Below, one piece after another: positions 1 to 13,022 of a stretch of 64,000 nt of DNA. Numbering within the stretch: position 1 is the first letter of the stretch; each line of letters begins with the position of its first letter. The position numbers were made by a program, and so were the translations under genes. The notes beneath the pieces were generated by a model. The model did not search any database. It was not told the origin of the DNA and worked only from the letters and a program-made list of their open reading frames with translations. Source of the DNA: Mycobacterium nebraskense (lineage in GTDB: Bacteria > Actinomycetota > Actinomycetes > Mycobacteriales > Mycobacteriaceae); NCBI RefSeq assembly GCF_002102255.1, contig NZ_LQPH01000174.1, forward strand, positions 1 to 64,000, written 5' to 3'.

Positions 1-47
1 ATTATCCCTTGCAGGACAGGCACTTTCGCGTATCTACACCCCGACAC

Positions 48-518
48 TCACAATAATCCACGAAAAATCCGGGTTAGCACCGCGAGGTTGCGAACGAGGT
101 CGGCGCCGGTATCGATAACGGCCAGATCCCGGCGCAGCCGGGCGGTCTCGGCAATGACGTAGGCGTCCTTGGCGTCGGTCTTGCCCTCCCCGGCATAGGC
201 AGCGCTCATCGCCGCGACCACCCGTCCCGACGCGTAGCGCACCGAGTGGCCGGCCCGAGCCAGCAACGCCAGCAGCAACGCCGAGGGCGCACCGATGATG
301 TCGACGGTCCAGATCAGCTGCACCGCCAGCGAGCCCGCGGTGGTCAGCAATGCCATGATCTCGGCCTCGTCGTTGGCGACCTTGACCGACAACAAAGTCT
401 TTCCTTCGGCATCCACTACGCAGACCCAATGATGAGTTTTGCCGACATCGATGCCGACCCAGGCTTTGTCTTGTTGTGCGGCCACGCTTCTCCGTCCGTC
501 GGTCCAGGTTGCTGACAT
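48..518 (-). pseudogene. IS110-family (DEDD) transposase, N-terminal remnant
   Basis: About 156 codons survive of a family that is usually near 400 aa. The ATG at 518 begins MSATWTDGRR. The RuvC-like DEDD domain follows, with WVGIDVGKTHHW (first Asp) and GKTDAKDAYVIAETAR (later Asp residues). Similarity to the family ends after LAVLTR; the next residues look unrelated and a stop follows at 48. The C-terminal Ser-containing transposase domain is missing, so the protein cannot be active. It abuts an oppositely oriented IS30-like fragment, so this is an old, rearranged insertion site. The family is clear from the motifs; I do not identify the specific element. Confidence 0.75.
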
Positions 519-684
519 GGCCCGTGGAACACCCCGCCGACGCATCCGTAACCAGCGACCGAGCGCAGATCTCAATTAGCAGCCAGGGCACCCCGGAGAG
601 CCGAGCGGACATTCCCAGTTAGCGACCACAGCGCAAGGCGATCTCAGCCACACCCGGCTCTCTTGGGCCATTAACAGTCTTACG

Positions 685-1140
685 GAAGGTGATCTGATCT
701 TGGGTGTCGGCGGTGCCAGCGCGATCGGCACCTTGGTGGAACGCAGCACCCGTTTCACGATCCTGTTGCACCTACCCGCCGACCACAGCGCCCAGGCCGT
801 CGCCACGGCGATGATCGAGGCGATGAGCGAGCTGCCCGACCACCTGCGGCGTTCCATCACTTGGGATCGTGGCAGCGAAATGGCTAACTGGCGCGAGATC
901 TCGCTGCAACTCAATGCCCCGGTTTACTTCTGCAACCCCCACTCACCCTGGCAACGCGGCAGCAACGAAAACACCAACCGGCTCTTGCGATTCTGGTTCG
1001 AAAAGGGCACCGACTTGTCCGGCTACACCAAGGCCGACCTCAAACGCGTCCAAGACACCCTCAACCGCCGGCCCCGACCCACACTCAACCTCGACACTCC
1101 CGCCCAACGACTCGCCCAACTCCTCGAACAAGCCGCCTGA
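685..1140 (+). pseudogene. IS30-family transposase, C-terminal catalytic remnant
   Basis: The open frame keeps the full DDE integrase core: EGDLILG (first Asp), AIGTLVERSTRF, ITWDRGSEM (second Asp), then CNPHSPWQRGSNENTNRLLR with the catalytic Glu and FPKG-type residues FEKGTDLS, ending in the LNRRPR motif. The N-terminal helix-turn-helix half (about 200 aa in the family) is absent. Just upstream of EGDLILG the reading frame no longer resembles IS30, which places the break near 684, and an in-frame stop lies at 577. No start codon with a ribosome-binding site is present. It is a non-autonomous fragment lying beside the IS110 fragment. Confidence 0.75.
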
Positions 1141-1244
1141 CCGGATGTTGCACTGACCGATTGACATTGCCCCGCAGAGCGGCGCCGCGGTTTAAGTTTC
1201 GCGGACACGCGGCGCGGAAGGAGCGGGGTGCGAGGGAGGCGAAC

Positions 1245-4064
<2,820 letters not shown>

Positions 4065-4068
<4 letters not shown>

Positions 4069-5114
4069 AGGGAGTGGACCAGTGACACCAGATCGGTCAG
4101 CACACCGGGCTCCGTGTCCGGCAGCACGCCGTGGCCAAGGTTGAAGACATGTCCGGTCGCGCCCGCGTCGACGGCGCGGCGCCCGTCCTCGACGACGGCC
4201 CGGGCGGCGCGCTCCACGGCCGGCCAGCCCGCCATCAGCACCACCGGATCGAGGTTGCCCTGCAGCGCCGTGCCGGGCGCGACCCGGGCGGCCGCATCGG
4301 AGAGGGAGGTTCGCCAGTCCACGCCCACCACCGTCGCGCCAACGCTCGACATGGCACCCAGCAGTTCGGCGGTGCCGACCCCGAAGTGCGTCATCGGCAC
4401 GCCGTGCTCGGCCAGCGCGCCGAAAACCCGGGCGCTGTGCGGTTGCACGTAGGTGCGGTAGTCGGCGAGCGACAGGGCGCCCGCCCATGAGTCGAACACC
4501 TGAATGGCGTCCACCCCCGCCTCCAGCTGCGCCCGCAGGAAGCCGACGGTGATGTCGGTCAACTTTTCCATCAGCGTATGCCAGCTGTCCGGTTCGGCCA
4601 GCATCATCGCCTTGGTGCGGGCGTGGTGGCGGCTCGGGCCACCCTCGATCAAATACGACGCCAGGGTGAACGGCGCACCCGCGAACCCGATCAGCGGGAT
4701 GTCACCGAGCGCGGCCACCAGCAGCGTGACCGCGTCGGATACCGGCTGAATCCGTTGCTCGTCAAGGGGTTTCATCGCGTCGATGTCGGCCGCGGTGCGC
4801 ACCGGCGACGCGATCACCGGCCCGACGCCCGCGACGATGTCCAGGTCGACGCCCGCGCCGAGCAGCGGCACCACGATGTCGGAGAACAATATCGCCGCGT
4901 CGACGCCGTGCCGGCGCACCGGCTGCAGGGTGATCTCGCAGACCAGCTCGGCGTCGAAGCAGGCCGGCAACATGTCGGTCTGGGCCCGCAGCGCCCGGTA
5001 TTCGGGCAGCGAACGACCTGCCTGCCGCATGAACCACACCGGGATGCGGCCGGGTTTACGACCGGTGACGGCGGCCAGATACGGCGACTCGGGGAGGTCG
5101 CGGCGAGTACTCAT
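4065..5114 (-). CDS. hemE: Uroporphyrinogen decarboxylase HemE
   Basis: 349 aa. Both family signatures are visible: [16 protein letters not shown] near residue 25 and [17 protein letters not shown] near residue 130. The enzyme removes four carboxyl groups from uroporphyrinogen III to give coproporphyrinogen III, feeding CgoX and ChdC encoded just downstream. The ATG at 5112-5114 ([10 protein letters not shown]) is preferred; a longer frame runs upstream to 5168 but would extend past the family N-terminus. It is the first gene of the four-gene heme operon and is divergent from echA15, with about 59 bp for both promoters. Confidence 0.95.
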
Positions 5115-5173
5115 TGTCGTCAATGCTGCCACGACGGCAGACCCTTCCTTCGCGCTGCGTACTATCAACGACC

Positions 5174-5995
5174 GTGCCCGTCAGCCACCCCCCTGTGAAT
5201 TACGACGAGTTCCCCAGCCTGCGCTGCGAAGTGGGCGACAACGGCATCCTGACGCTGGTTCTCGACGCCCCCGGCCTCAATTCGGTCGGGCCGCAGATGC
5301 ACCGCGACCTCGCAGACGTCTGGCCGGCGATCGCCCGCGACCCCGACGTGCGCGTCGTGCTGGTCCGCGGCGAAGGCAAGGCCTTCTCCTCCGGTGGCAG
5401 CTTCGACCTGATCGCCGAAACCATCGGCGACTACGAGGGCCGGATCCGCATCATGCGGGAAGCCCGCGACCTGGTGCTCAACATGGTCAACTTCGACAAG
5501 CCCGTCGTCTCGGCGATCCGGGGCCCGGCCGTCGGGGCGGGCCTGGTGGTGGCCCTACTCGCCGACGTCTCGGTGGCGGGCCGCACCGCGAAACTCATCG
5601 ACGGGCACACCAAGCTGGGCGTGGCCGCGGGCGACCACGCCGCGATCTGCTGGCCACTGCTGGTCGGCATGGCCAAGGCCAAGTACTACCTGCTCACCTG
5701 CGAGACGCTGCTGGGCGAAGAAGCGGAGCGCATCGGCCTGGTGTCCACCTGCGTCGACGACGATGACGTTTTGTCCACGGCGACGCGGATCGCCGATGAT
5801 CTGGCGCGGGGCGCGCAGAACGCCATCCGTTGGACGAAGCACAGTCTCAACTACTGGTACCGCATGTTCGCGCCCACGTTCGACACCTCGCTGGGCCTGG
5901 AATTTCTCAGCTTCAGCGGCCCCGACGTGCAGGAAGGCCTCGCTGCGCATCGCGAGAAACGACCCGCCCGGTTCACCGGCGGATCCGCCTCCTGA
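5174..5995 (+). CDS. echA15: Enoyl-CoA hydratase/isomerase family protein EchA15
   Basis: 273-aa crotonase-fold protein. The oxyanion-hole segments [11 protein letters not shown] and [20 protein letters not shown] are present. The canonical pair of catalytic Glu residues is not obvious, so hydratase activity is not proven. The GTG start gives [20 protein letters not shown] element at 5160-5165 sits 8 nt before it and there is no Shine-Dalgarno, so a leaderless transcript is predicted. The counterpart is Rv2679. It is divergent from hemE. Confidence 0.88.
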   Translation: MPVSHPPVNYDEFPSLRCEVGDNGILTLVLDAPGLNSVGPQMHRDLADVWPAIARDPDVRVVLVRGEGKAFSSGGSFDLIAETIGDYEGRIRIMREARDLVLNMVNFDKPVVSAIRGPAVGAGLVVALLADVSVAGRTAKLIDGHTKLGVAAGDHAAICWPLLVGMAKAKYYLLTCETLLGEEAERIGLVSTCVDDDDVLSTATRIADDLARGAQNAIRWTKHSLNYWYRMFAPTFDTSLGLEFLSFSGPDVQEGLAAHREKRPARFTGGSAS

Positions 5996-6146
5996 GCAGG
6001 CCCGATACACTTCTATGGGGTCCGGTAACGGCTTGGTCGCGGTCGGCGCGCCTGATTCCGCGTGTCGGCCGATGGGTCTACCGTCGGACCCTGTGACCCG
6101 TGTCGCGACGATGGAGAGCGGCCCGGATGAACAGGAGCGGCGCCAA

Positions 6147-6728
6147 GTGACCTCAGCTGAACCGGAGCAATTCCGCGAGGCGGTAGCGGCGATGAACACC
6201 GTGACGGTGCGGCCGGAGATCGAGCTGGGCCCCATCCGCCCGCCCCAGCGCCTGGCGCCCTACAGCTACGCGCTGGGGGCCGAGGTCAAGCATCCCGACC
6301 GTGAAATTGTCCCCGAGCGATCCGACGGCGACGCCTTCGGCCGGCTGATCCTGCTGTACGACCCGGAAGGCGCCGACGCCTGGGACGGCACCATCCGCCT
6401 GGTCGCCTACATCCAGGCCGATCTGGATCCCAGCGAGGCCGTCGACCCCCTGCTGCCGGAGGTGGCGTGGAGTTGGCTGGTCGACGCACTGGAATCCCGG
6501 ATGGAGCAGGTCACTGCCCTGGGCGGCACGGTCACCGCCACCACGTCGGTGCGCTACGGCGACATCTCCGGGCCGCCGCGCGCCCACCAGTTGGAGCTGC
6601 GGGCGTCATGGACGGCCACCACGCCGCAAGTCGGCGTCCACGTCGAGGCCTTCTGCGAAGTACTGGAACACGCGGCGGGCCTCCCGCCGACGGGCGTCAC
6701 CGATCTGAGCTCCCGGTCACGCGCCTGA
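6147..6728 (+). CDS. DUF3000 family protein
   Basis: 193 aa, homologue of Rv2680. A soluble protein without membrane segments; conserved stretch PPQRLAPYSYALGAEV and a C-terminal half rich in acidic residues. The GTG at 6147 is preceded by AGGAG at 6133-6137 (9-nt spacing). Upstream in-frame starts at 6093 and 6111 lack such a site. The next gene, an RNase D-like nuclease, starts one base after this stop, so the two are co-transcribed and a link to RNA metabolism is possible. No biochemical function is known to me. Confidence 0.82.
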   Translation: MTSAEPEQFREAVAAMNTVTVRPEIELGPIRPPQRLAPYSYALGAEVKHPDREIVPERSDGDAFGRLILLYDPEGADAWDGTIRLVAYIQADLDPSEAVDPLLPEVAWSWLVDALESRMEQVTALGGTVTATTSVRYGDISGPPRAHQLELRASWTATTPQVGVHVEAFCEVLEHAAGLPPTGVTDLSSRSRA

Positions 6729-6729
6729 C

Positions 6730-8046
6730 ATGTGCGAACCGGAGGCCCACGGGCCCGGCAGCACCGCGCCCGACAGCACCGCGCCCGACAGCACCGAAAC
6801 CCAGCCCACACCGCTGCTGCACCCGGCCGAAGGGGTTCCGGACCTCTCGGTGACGGTCCGCGAGATCGAGGCGGCCGCGAAGCTCCTGGACCGTGGGCGC
6901 GGACCGTTTGCGGTGGACGCCGAGCGGGCGTCGGGTTTCCGGTACTCCAACCGGGCCTACCTGATTCAGATCCGCCGGGCCGGCGCCGGCACCGTGCTCA
7001 TCGACCCGGTCAGCCACGGCACCGACCCGCTGACGGCGCTGCGGCCCGTCGCCGAGGTGCTGAGCGAAGACGAATGGATCCTGCACTCCGCCGACCAGGA
7101 CCTGCCCTGCCTGGCGGAGGTGGGCTTGCAGCCACCGGCGCTGTACGACACCGAGCTCGCCGGGCGGCTGGCCGGGTTCGAGCGGGTAAACCTGGCGACC
7201 ATGGTGGAGCGGCTGCTGGGTTCCGGGCTTTCCAAGGGCCATGGGGCGGCCGACTGGTCCAAACGCCCCCTGCCCGCGGAATGGCTCAATTACGCGGCGC
7301 TGGACGTGGAACTGCTCATCGAGCTGCGCGCCGCGATCGCCGACATCCTCGCCGAGCAGGGCAAAACTGGTTGGGCCGCAGAGGAATTTGACTATTTGCG
7401 GGCGGTGGGTTCCAGGGAGCCCGGCGCGGCGACCCGACGGGACCGATGGCGACGGACGTCGGGCATCCATCGGGTGCGCGACCAACGCGGCCTGGCCGCG
7501 GTCCGTGAGCTGTGGTTGACGCGCGACCGCATCGCCCAGCGCCGCGACATCGCGCCGCGACGCATCCTGCCGGACTCGGCCATCATCGACGCCGCCATCG
7601 CCGACCCCAAGACGGTCGAGGACCTCACCGCGTTGCCGGTGTTCGGTGGGCGCAATCAACGTCGCAGCGCCGCCACGTGGTTGGCGGCGCTCGAGGTGGC
7701 CCGCCAAACGAAAAATCCGCCCGTCGACGCCGAACCGCCGAACGGCCCGCCACCGCCGGCGAGGTGGAGCAGGCGCAAACCAGAGGCCGCCGCACGGCTG
7801 GAGGCGGCGCGGGCGGCGCTGTCAGAGGTGTCCGAGCGGGTCAACGTCCCCACCGAGAACCTGGTCTCACCCGACCTGGTGCGGCGGCTCTGCTGGGACT
7901 GGGAGGCCGCGCCCGACCCTTTCGAAGCCGTCGAGACGTTTCTGCGCACCGGGCAGGCCCGGCCGTGGCAGCGCGAGCTGGTGGATCCCGTCCTGGCCCG
8001 CGCGCTGCAGCCGCCCGAGGCGCCCCCTGGCGAACGCGACGACTAG
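6730..8046 (+). CDS. RNase D-like 3'-5' exoribonuclease with HRDC domain
   Basis: 438 aa. The DEDDy exonuclease domain shows [13 protein letters not shown] (Asp and Glu of motif I), [13 protein letters not shown] (motif II Asp) and [14 protein letters not shown] (motif III with Tyr and final Asp). An HRDC nucleic-acid-binding domain follows around residues 230-310 ([18 protein letters not shown]). The N-terminus has a short repeated [12 protein letters not shown] stretch. It is coupled to the DUF3000 gene, and its TAG shares a CTAG with the dxs stop at 8043-8046. Likely role: trimming of structured RNA 3' ends. Homologue of Rv2681. Confidence 0.9.
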   Translation: MCEPEAHGPGSTAPDSTAPDSTETQPTPLLHPAEGVPDLSVTVREIEAAAKLLDRGRGPFAVDAERASGFRYSNRAYLIQIRRAGAGTVLIDPVSHGTDPLTALRPVAEVLSEDEWILHSADQDLPCLAEVGLQPPALYDTELAGRLAGFERVNLATMVERLLGSGLSKGHGAADWSKRPLPAEWLNYAALDVELLIELRAAIADILAEQGKTGWAAEEFDYLRAVGSREPGAATRRDRWRRTSGIHRVRDQRGLAAVRELWLTRDRIAQRRDIAPRRILPDSAIIDAAIADPKTVEDLTALPVFGGRNQRRSAATWLAALEVARQTKNPPVDAEPPNGPPPPARWSRRKPEAAARLEAARAALSEVSERVNVPTENLVSPDLVRRLCWDWEAAPDPFEAVETFLRTGQARPWQRELVDPVLARALQPPEAPPGERDD

Positions 8047-9968
8047 TCCAGGTGCTCGCGGATCTCCGCTTCGGTGACGGAGCTGCCCAGCGCGGCGACC
8101 CAGCCGGTGATGCGGCGGGCCACGTCCTGATCGGTCAGCCCCAGGTCGGCCAGCAGCTCACCCCGTGAGGCGTGCTCGTAGAACCGCTGTGGCAGGCCGA
8201 CGTCGCGGCACGGCACGTCGATCTCCGCGCGTCGCAGGGCCGCCGACACCGCCGACCCCACGCCCCCGTTGACCCCGTTGTCCTCACACGTCACGACCAG
8301 CTTGTGCTGCGTGGCAAGCTCGAGGACTCCCTCGGACACCGGCAGCACCCAACGCGGGTCGATCACCGTCACGCCGATCCCCTGGTTGTGTAGCCGCTTG
8401 GCCACCTCCAAGGCCATCGGGACGAACGCGCCGACGCCCACCAGCAGCACGTCATGGTTCAGCCCCGCGGCAGGCACGGCGAGCACGTCGATGGCCGAGA
8501 CGCCCGTGCCGCGGCGCTCGAGGGCCGGAATGTCTTCGCCCACGTCACCTTTGGGGAACCGGAGCGCCGTCGGACCGTCGTTGACGTCAAGCGCCTCACC
8601 GAGTTCCTCGCGCAAGCGGGTGGCGTCCCTGGGTGCGGCCACCCGCATGCCGGGCACGATGCCCAGCATCGACATGTCCCACATGCCGTTGTGGCTGGCA
8701 CCGTCCGAACCGGTGATCCCGGCCCGGTCGAGCACTATGGTGACGGGCAGTTCGTGCAGCGCCACGTCCATCATGATCTGGTCGAAGGCCCGGTTGAGGA
8801 ACGTCGAATAGATGGCCACCACCGGGTGCATGCCGCCCATCGCCAGGCCGGCCGCCGACGTCAGCGCGTGCTGCTCGGCGATGCCGACGTCGAAGAGGCG
8901 ATCCGGGAACTGTTTTCCGAACGCGCTCAGCCCGGTCGGGCCGGGCATCGCCGCGGTGATGGCCACGATGTCGCGGCGCTTGCGGGCGTAGCCGATGAGC
9001 GCGTCGGAGAACGTGGCCGTCCAGCCGGGGCCGGCGACCTTGGTGGCCTGCCCGGTGACCGGGTCGATGACGCCGCACGAATGCATCTGCTCGGCTTCGT
9101 CGTCCTCCGCCGGGCCGAAACCCATGCCCTTGCGGGTGACGACGTGCACGATCACCGGCCGGCCGAAGCCGCGCGCGTGCCGCAGCGCCATCTCCACCGC
9201 GCGTTCGTCGTGGCCGTCGACCGGGCCCACGTACTTCAGCCCTAGATCGGTGAACAACAGCTGCGGGGACAGGGAGTCCTTGATGCCGGCCTTGACGCTG
9301 TGCATGAACCGGTAGGCGATCTTGCCGAACAGCGGCATCGAGCGCACGACGTCGCGACCTCTCTCGAGCATCTGCTCGTAGGCCGGCTGCAGCCGCAGCG
9401 TGGCCAGATGGTCGGCGACGCCGCCGATCGTCGGTGCGTAGCTGCGGCCATTGTCGTTCACCACGATGATCACCGGCCGATCCGATGCGGCGATGTTGTT
9501 CAGCGCCTCCCAGCACATGCCGCCCGTGAGCGCGCCGTCGCCGACCACGGCGACCACATGCCGGTTGCGGTGACCGGTCAGCTCGAATGCCTTGGCCAGA
9601 CCGTCGGCGTACGAGAGCGCCGCGCTGGCGTGGCTGGACTCCACCCAGTCGTGTTCGCTCTCCGCGCGCGACGGATATCCCGACAGCCCGCCCTTTTTGC
9701 GCAGGCTCTCGAAGTCCTGCGAGCGCCCGGTCAGCATCTTGTGGACGTAGGCCTGGTGTCCGGTGTCGAAGATGATCGGATCGTGCGGGGAGTCGAACAC
9801 CCGGTGCAGCGCCAGCGTCAGTTCGACGACGCCGAGGTTGGGCCCCAGGTGTCCCCCGGTGGCAGCGACCTTGTGGATCAGGAATTCGCGAATCTCGGTG
9901 GCAAGTTCGCGCAGCTGCTGTTGGGACAGGTACTGCAGATCAGCGGGCCCGCGGATCTGTTCCAGCAT
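8043..9968 (-). CDS. dxs: 1-deoxy-D-xylulose-5-phosphate synthase
   Basis: 641 aa, full length for DXS, which joins pyruvate and glyceraldehyde 3-phosphate with thiamine diphosphate in the first step of the MEP isoprenoid pathway. Seen: [16 protein letters not shown], the ThDP/Mg motif [18 protein letters not shown], and the transketolase pyrimidine-binding segment [15 protein letters not shown]. The start ATG lies 6 nt after a TAGACT element (9975-9980, minus strand) with no Shine-Dalgarno, so it is predicted leaderless. The stop shares a CTAG with the convergent RNase D gene. Confidence 0.96.
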   Translation of the reverse strand: MLEQIRGPADLQYLSQQQLRELATEIREFLIHKVAATGGHLGPNLGVVELTLALHRVFDSPHDPIIFDTGHQAYVHKMLTGRSQDFESLRKKGGLSGYPSRAESEHDWVESSHASAALSYADGLAKAFELTGHRNRHVVAVVGDGALTGGMCWEALNNIAASDRPVIIVVNDNGRSYAPTIGGVADHLATLRLQPAYEQMLERGRDVVRSMPLFGKIAYRFMHSVKAGIKDSLSPQLLFTDLGLKYVGPVDGHDERAVEMALRHARGFGRPVIVHVVTRKGMGFGPAEDDEAEQMHSCGVIDPVTGQATKVAGPGWTATFSDALIGYARKRRDIVAITAAMPGPTGLSAFGKQFPDRLFDVGIAEQHALTSAAGLAMGGMHPVVAIYSTFLNRAFDQIMMDVALHELPVTIVLDRAGITGSDGASHNGMWDMSMLGIVPGMRVAAPRDATRLREELGEALDVNDGPTALRFPKGDVGEDIPALERRGTGVSAIDVLAVPAAGLNHDVLLVGVGAFVPMALEVAKRLHNQGIGVTVIDPRWVLPVSEGVLELATQHKLVVTCEDNGVNGGVGSAVSAALRRAEIDVPCRDVGLPQRFYEHASRGELLADLGLTDQDVARRITGWVAALGSSVTEAEIREHLD

Positions 9969-10026
9969 CCCGATAGTCTACGCAGCGACCGCCGGAAGAG
10001 CAGGGACGCGGCCGAAGGTAGCCGGC

Positions 10027-11517
10027 CTACGGGGGGCCAAAAAGTCCAGCCAAGGTGTCATGTAGTTCGGGATCTGCCAGGACGACGACCTCGTCGCCGG
10101 CCTGAAGTTCGGTGTCGCCCCGAACCGGCACCAGGCCGGTGGTGCGGACCACGATGCTCACCCAGATGTCGCCGACGCGGTCACCGAGACCCTCGACAGT
10201 GCACCCCTCGGCGGCGGACCCAGAGGCAACGCTGAAGCGATGGGCCCCCTGCGGTTCGTCCGCGAGCCGGACACCTATCTCCCACGGCCGGGTCTCCACG
10301 GTGCGCATGGGCAGCTGCAACAGTCTTGCGACGCCAGGCACCGAGCCGCCCTGCACCAGCACTGAGAAAATGACGACGACGACCACGATGCCGTACAGGC
10401 GTTCGGCGTCGGCGACGTGGGCGGCCCGGAGGAATTCGCCTAGCAGAATCGGCACCGCACCCTTGAGCCCGGCGACGAGAACGAAGATGCGTTCGTTTCG
10501 CTCTAACCGGACTGGAACCAGGCAGGAGCCCACCGCCAACGGGCGGATCACCAATGTCAGGGCCACACCGAGGGCGAGCCCGGGAATCCATACACCGGGA
10601 TGGGCAAGCACGTTCAGGTCGACGGTCAAACCCAGAACGGCAAACGCGACGATCTCAGCCAGACCGGCCAGGGCAGCGTGGAATCGCTTGATCTCCGGCT
10701 TGTAGGGCGTGCGAGCGTCGCCGATCACGATGCCAGCAACGAACACCGCCAGAAACCCCGAGCCGTGCGCAAGCGTGGCAATGCCGTACAACATCAGACA
10801 GGATGCCAGCGTTCGGAGTGAGTAGAGGCCTTCGCTCGGTAACGCCACGCGGCGCATGAAGATGAGCAGGGCACGGCCACCGACCACTCCCACGGCCAGG
10901 CCGATCGCCATCTGCAGAGCGAATTGGGTTCCCACACTGGCGAATCCGGCTGCGCTGAGACCGCCGGCGGCGATCAGGCTGGACATCAAGGAGATGCCGA
11001 CCGGATCGTTGGCACCGGACTCGCCCTCCAGGATGGTGCTGCTGCGACCCCGGATCTCGCGTTTACCCAGGACAGAGAAAACCACGGCCGGATCCGTGGG
11101 AGCCACGGCCGTGGCCACGAGCACCGCCGGAAACCAGCTGATTCCGCATCCGTAGTGCAGCATCAGTGCCGCCCCAGCGGCGGTGAGGGCGGTTCCCACC
11201 ACGCCCACCGACAGGATCGGGACAGCCGCCGCGCGGAACCGCGACGGCCCGATGTGCATGCCGCCCTCGAACAACACCAACACCAGCGCGATGGTGATGA
11301 CCCGCTCCACGGTCGGCTCGGACGGTGACTGCACCGCCGGCACCGCGTGCACCGCCACGGCGGCTCCGACCAGCACGAGCAGGGGCACGGGCACCTTCAC
11401 CCGCTCGGTGAGACGGTTCGCCAACACGGCGATCAAACCGACTGCACTGCAGAACAAGATGATCAACGCGTAACGAAAAGTCTCGTTCACGATGGCCACA
11501 CTCGGAAAAGGGTGCAT
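10027..11517 (-). CDS. Monovalent cation:proton antiporter with C-terminal RCK/TrkA-C domain
   Basis: About 496 aa with some twelve hydrophobic segments over residues 15-400. The transport core has LVLFEGGMHI and the ion-binding GESGANDPVG motif typical of NhaP2/CvrA-type CPA antiporters. The last 80 residues (EGCTVEGLG to DEVVVLADPEL) form a TrkA-C regulatory domain. It probably exports K+ or Na+ in exchange for protons. The start is uncertain: ATG 11517, a GTG at 11490, or the frame start at 11631. I recall no homologue at this place in H37Rv. A KimA-like importer and CeoB/CeoC lie nearby. Confidence 0.85.
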   Translation of the reverse strand: MHPFPSVAIVNETFRYALIILFCSAVGLIAVLANRLTERVKVPVPLLVLVGAAVAVHAVPAVQSPSEPTVERVITIALVLVLFEGGMHIGPSRFRAAAVPILSVGVVGTALTAAGAALMLHYGCGISWFPAVLVATAVAPTDPAVVFSVLGKREIRGRSSTILEGESGANDPVGISLMSSLIAAGGLSAAGFASVGTQFALQMAIGLAVGVVGGRALLIFMRRVALPSEGLYSLRTLASCLMLYGIATLAHGSGFLAVFVAGIVIGDARTPYKPEIKRFHAALAGLAEIVAFAVLGLTVDLNVLAHPGVWIPGLALGVALTLVIRPLAVGSCLVPVRLERNERIFVLVAGLKGAVPILLGEFLRAAHVADAERLYGIVVVVVIFSVLVQGGSVPGVARLLQLPMRTVETRPWEIGVRLADEPQGAHRFSVASGSAAEGCTVEGLGDRVGDIWVSIVVRTTGLVPVRGDTELQAGDEVVVLADPELHDTLAGLFGPP

Positions 11518-11798
11518 ACGTAGCGCGCCGTCAACCGACACGGCTCGACGGTCAGAGACCGCTCCTTCGTGGTAGGCACCTAAGCCTTTCGGTCGGTCGA
11601 CAACGACATCGCCGACCAGACTTCCCGGCACACCGCGACGGAGTCTAGCCGCTTCCCGGAGCCATCGCCCGCAGAGGCATTGCGGTTGCGCGTTTCTCGT
11701 TCGCTCTGGGCGCGCCGCACAAACACATGGCAGAGGTTTAGGGCAACCCGCGAACCACGATCACCTCGTAACGGACTCGTCGACGTCCTTCCTGCTTC

Positions 11799-13022
11799 CT
11801 AGCGGGTCAGCAGCGCGACGCATTCGGTGTGATGGGTGAGCGGGAATGCGTCGAACACCTTGATCTTCTCGACGGCATAGCCATGGCCGAGGTAGAGCCC
11901 GATGTCACGGGCGAAAGACGCGGCCTCGCAACCGATGTGCACCACCCGCGGGACCTCGGCGGCGGCCAGGAGATCGATGACTTCGCGTCCGGCGCCCGCT
12001 CTCGGCGGATCCAGCACCGCCACATCGGCGCCCGATCGTGGCGCGTTGAGCACCCGCCGCACCGAGTCGGTGACGACCTGCACCTGCGGCAGGTCATCCA
12101 GCGCGGCCCGGGCGGCCCGCGTGGCCGCGCGCGAGGTGTCGACGGTCAGCACCCGCCCGGACTCCCCGACCGCGGCGCCGAGCGCCGCGGCGAAAACGCC
12201 CGCACCGCCGTAGAGATCCCAGGCGGTCATGCCGGTGCCGGGCTGCGCCCAGTCGGCGACCAGACGGCTGTACACCGTGGCCGCGCCGCGGTGCGCCTGC
12301 CAGAAAGCCGTCACCGGGATCTGCCAACTGCGCCCGTCCACCCGCTGCACCGCCTCGTAGCTGCCCTCCACCACCTTGGTCGCGGTCCGTCTCCCCTGCC
12401 GCAGCGTGCGCACCACGTGCCGCGCACCGTCGTCGTCCACGACAACGTGCAGCTGCGCGGTCGGCGGCCAGTCGGATTCGGCGATCCCGTCGAGCATGCC
12501 GGCCGCCAACTGCGCGCAACGCAGGTCGGTCACCAGCTCGTCGCTGTGATACCGGTGAAAGCCGGCGTGGTGGTCCGCGCCCACATCGAGCCGGACCCGG
12601 GTGCGCCAACCCGTCGGCCCGGAGTCCGACAGCGGTTCGGCCTCGCCATTCCAGCGGTGTCCGCCCAGCCGCTCCAGCTGATTGGCCACCACTTGCGCCT
12701 TGAGCGCGCGGGCCGCATCCGGGGCGGCGAACGCCAAGTCGCAGCACCCAGCACCGTCCACGCCGGCGATGGGGCACAGCGACTCGATGCGGTCGGGCGC
12801 CGGCTCCAACACCTCGACAACCTCGGCGTGCCAATAAGATCCACGGTCGGCGGTGACCCGGACCCGCACTCGCTCACCCGGCAACGCGTAGCGCACGAAC
12901 ACCACGCGTCCTTCGTGGTGCGCCACGCAGCTGCCGCCGTTGGCCGGGGCGCCGGTGACCAACGTCAACTCCTCGTACGGGGGCAGCACCGCGTTGGGTG
13001 TGCGAGGTGACTCGCGGGTCAA
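11799..13022 (-). CDS. TRAM-domain class I RNA (uracil-5) methyltransferase, TrmA/RlmCD type
   Basis: 407 aa. An N-terminal TRAM domain (about residues 15-75) is followed by Cys residues of a putative Fe-S site (CPIAGVDGAGCCDL), a SAM-binding WDLYGGAGVFAAAL, DPPRAGAGREV, the nucleophilic Cys in VHIGCEAASFARD, and the general-base Glu in HHTECVALL. All catalytic residues of the family are present. Expected role: m5U methylation of rRNA or tRNA. The TTG start at 13022 overlaps the upstream stop as TTGA, so it is translationally coupled to the permease gene. Counterpart of Rv2689c. Confidence 0.88.
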   Translation of the reverse strand: MTRESPRTPNAVLPPYEELTLVTGAPANGGSCVAHHEGRVVFVRYALPGERVRVRVTADRGSYWHAEVVEVLEPAPDRIESLCPIAGVDGAGCCDLAFAAPDAARALKAQVVANQLERLGGHRWNGEAEPLSDSGPTGWRTRVRLDVGADHHAGFHRYHSDELVTDLRCAQLAAGMLDGIAESDWPPTAQLHVVVDDDGARHVVRTLRQGRRTATKVVEGSYEAVQRVDGRSWQIPVTAFWQAHRGAATVYSRLVADWAQPGTGMTAWDLYGGAGVFAAALGAAVGESGRVLTVDTSRAATRAARAALDDLPQVQVVTDSVRRVLNAPRSGADVAVLDPPRAGAGREVIDLLAAAEVPRVVHIGCEAASFARDIGLYLGHGYAVEKIKVFDAFPLTHHTECVALLTR

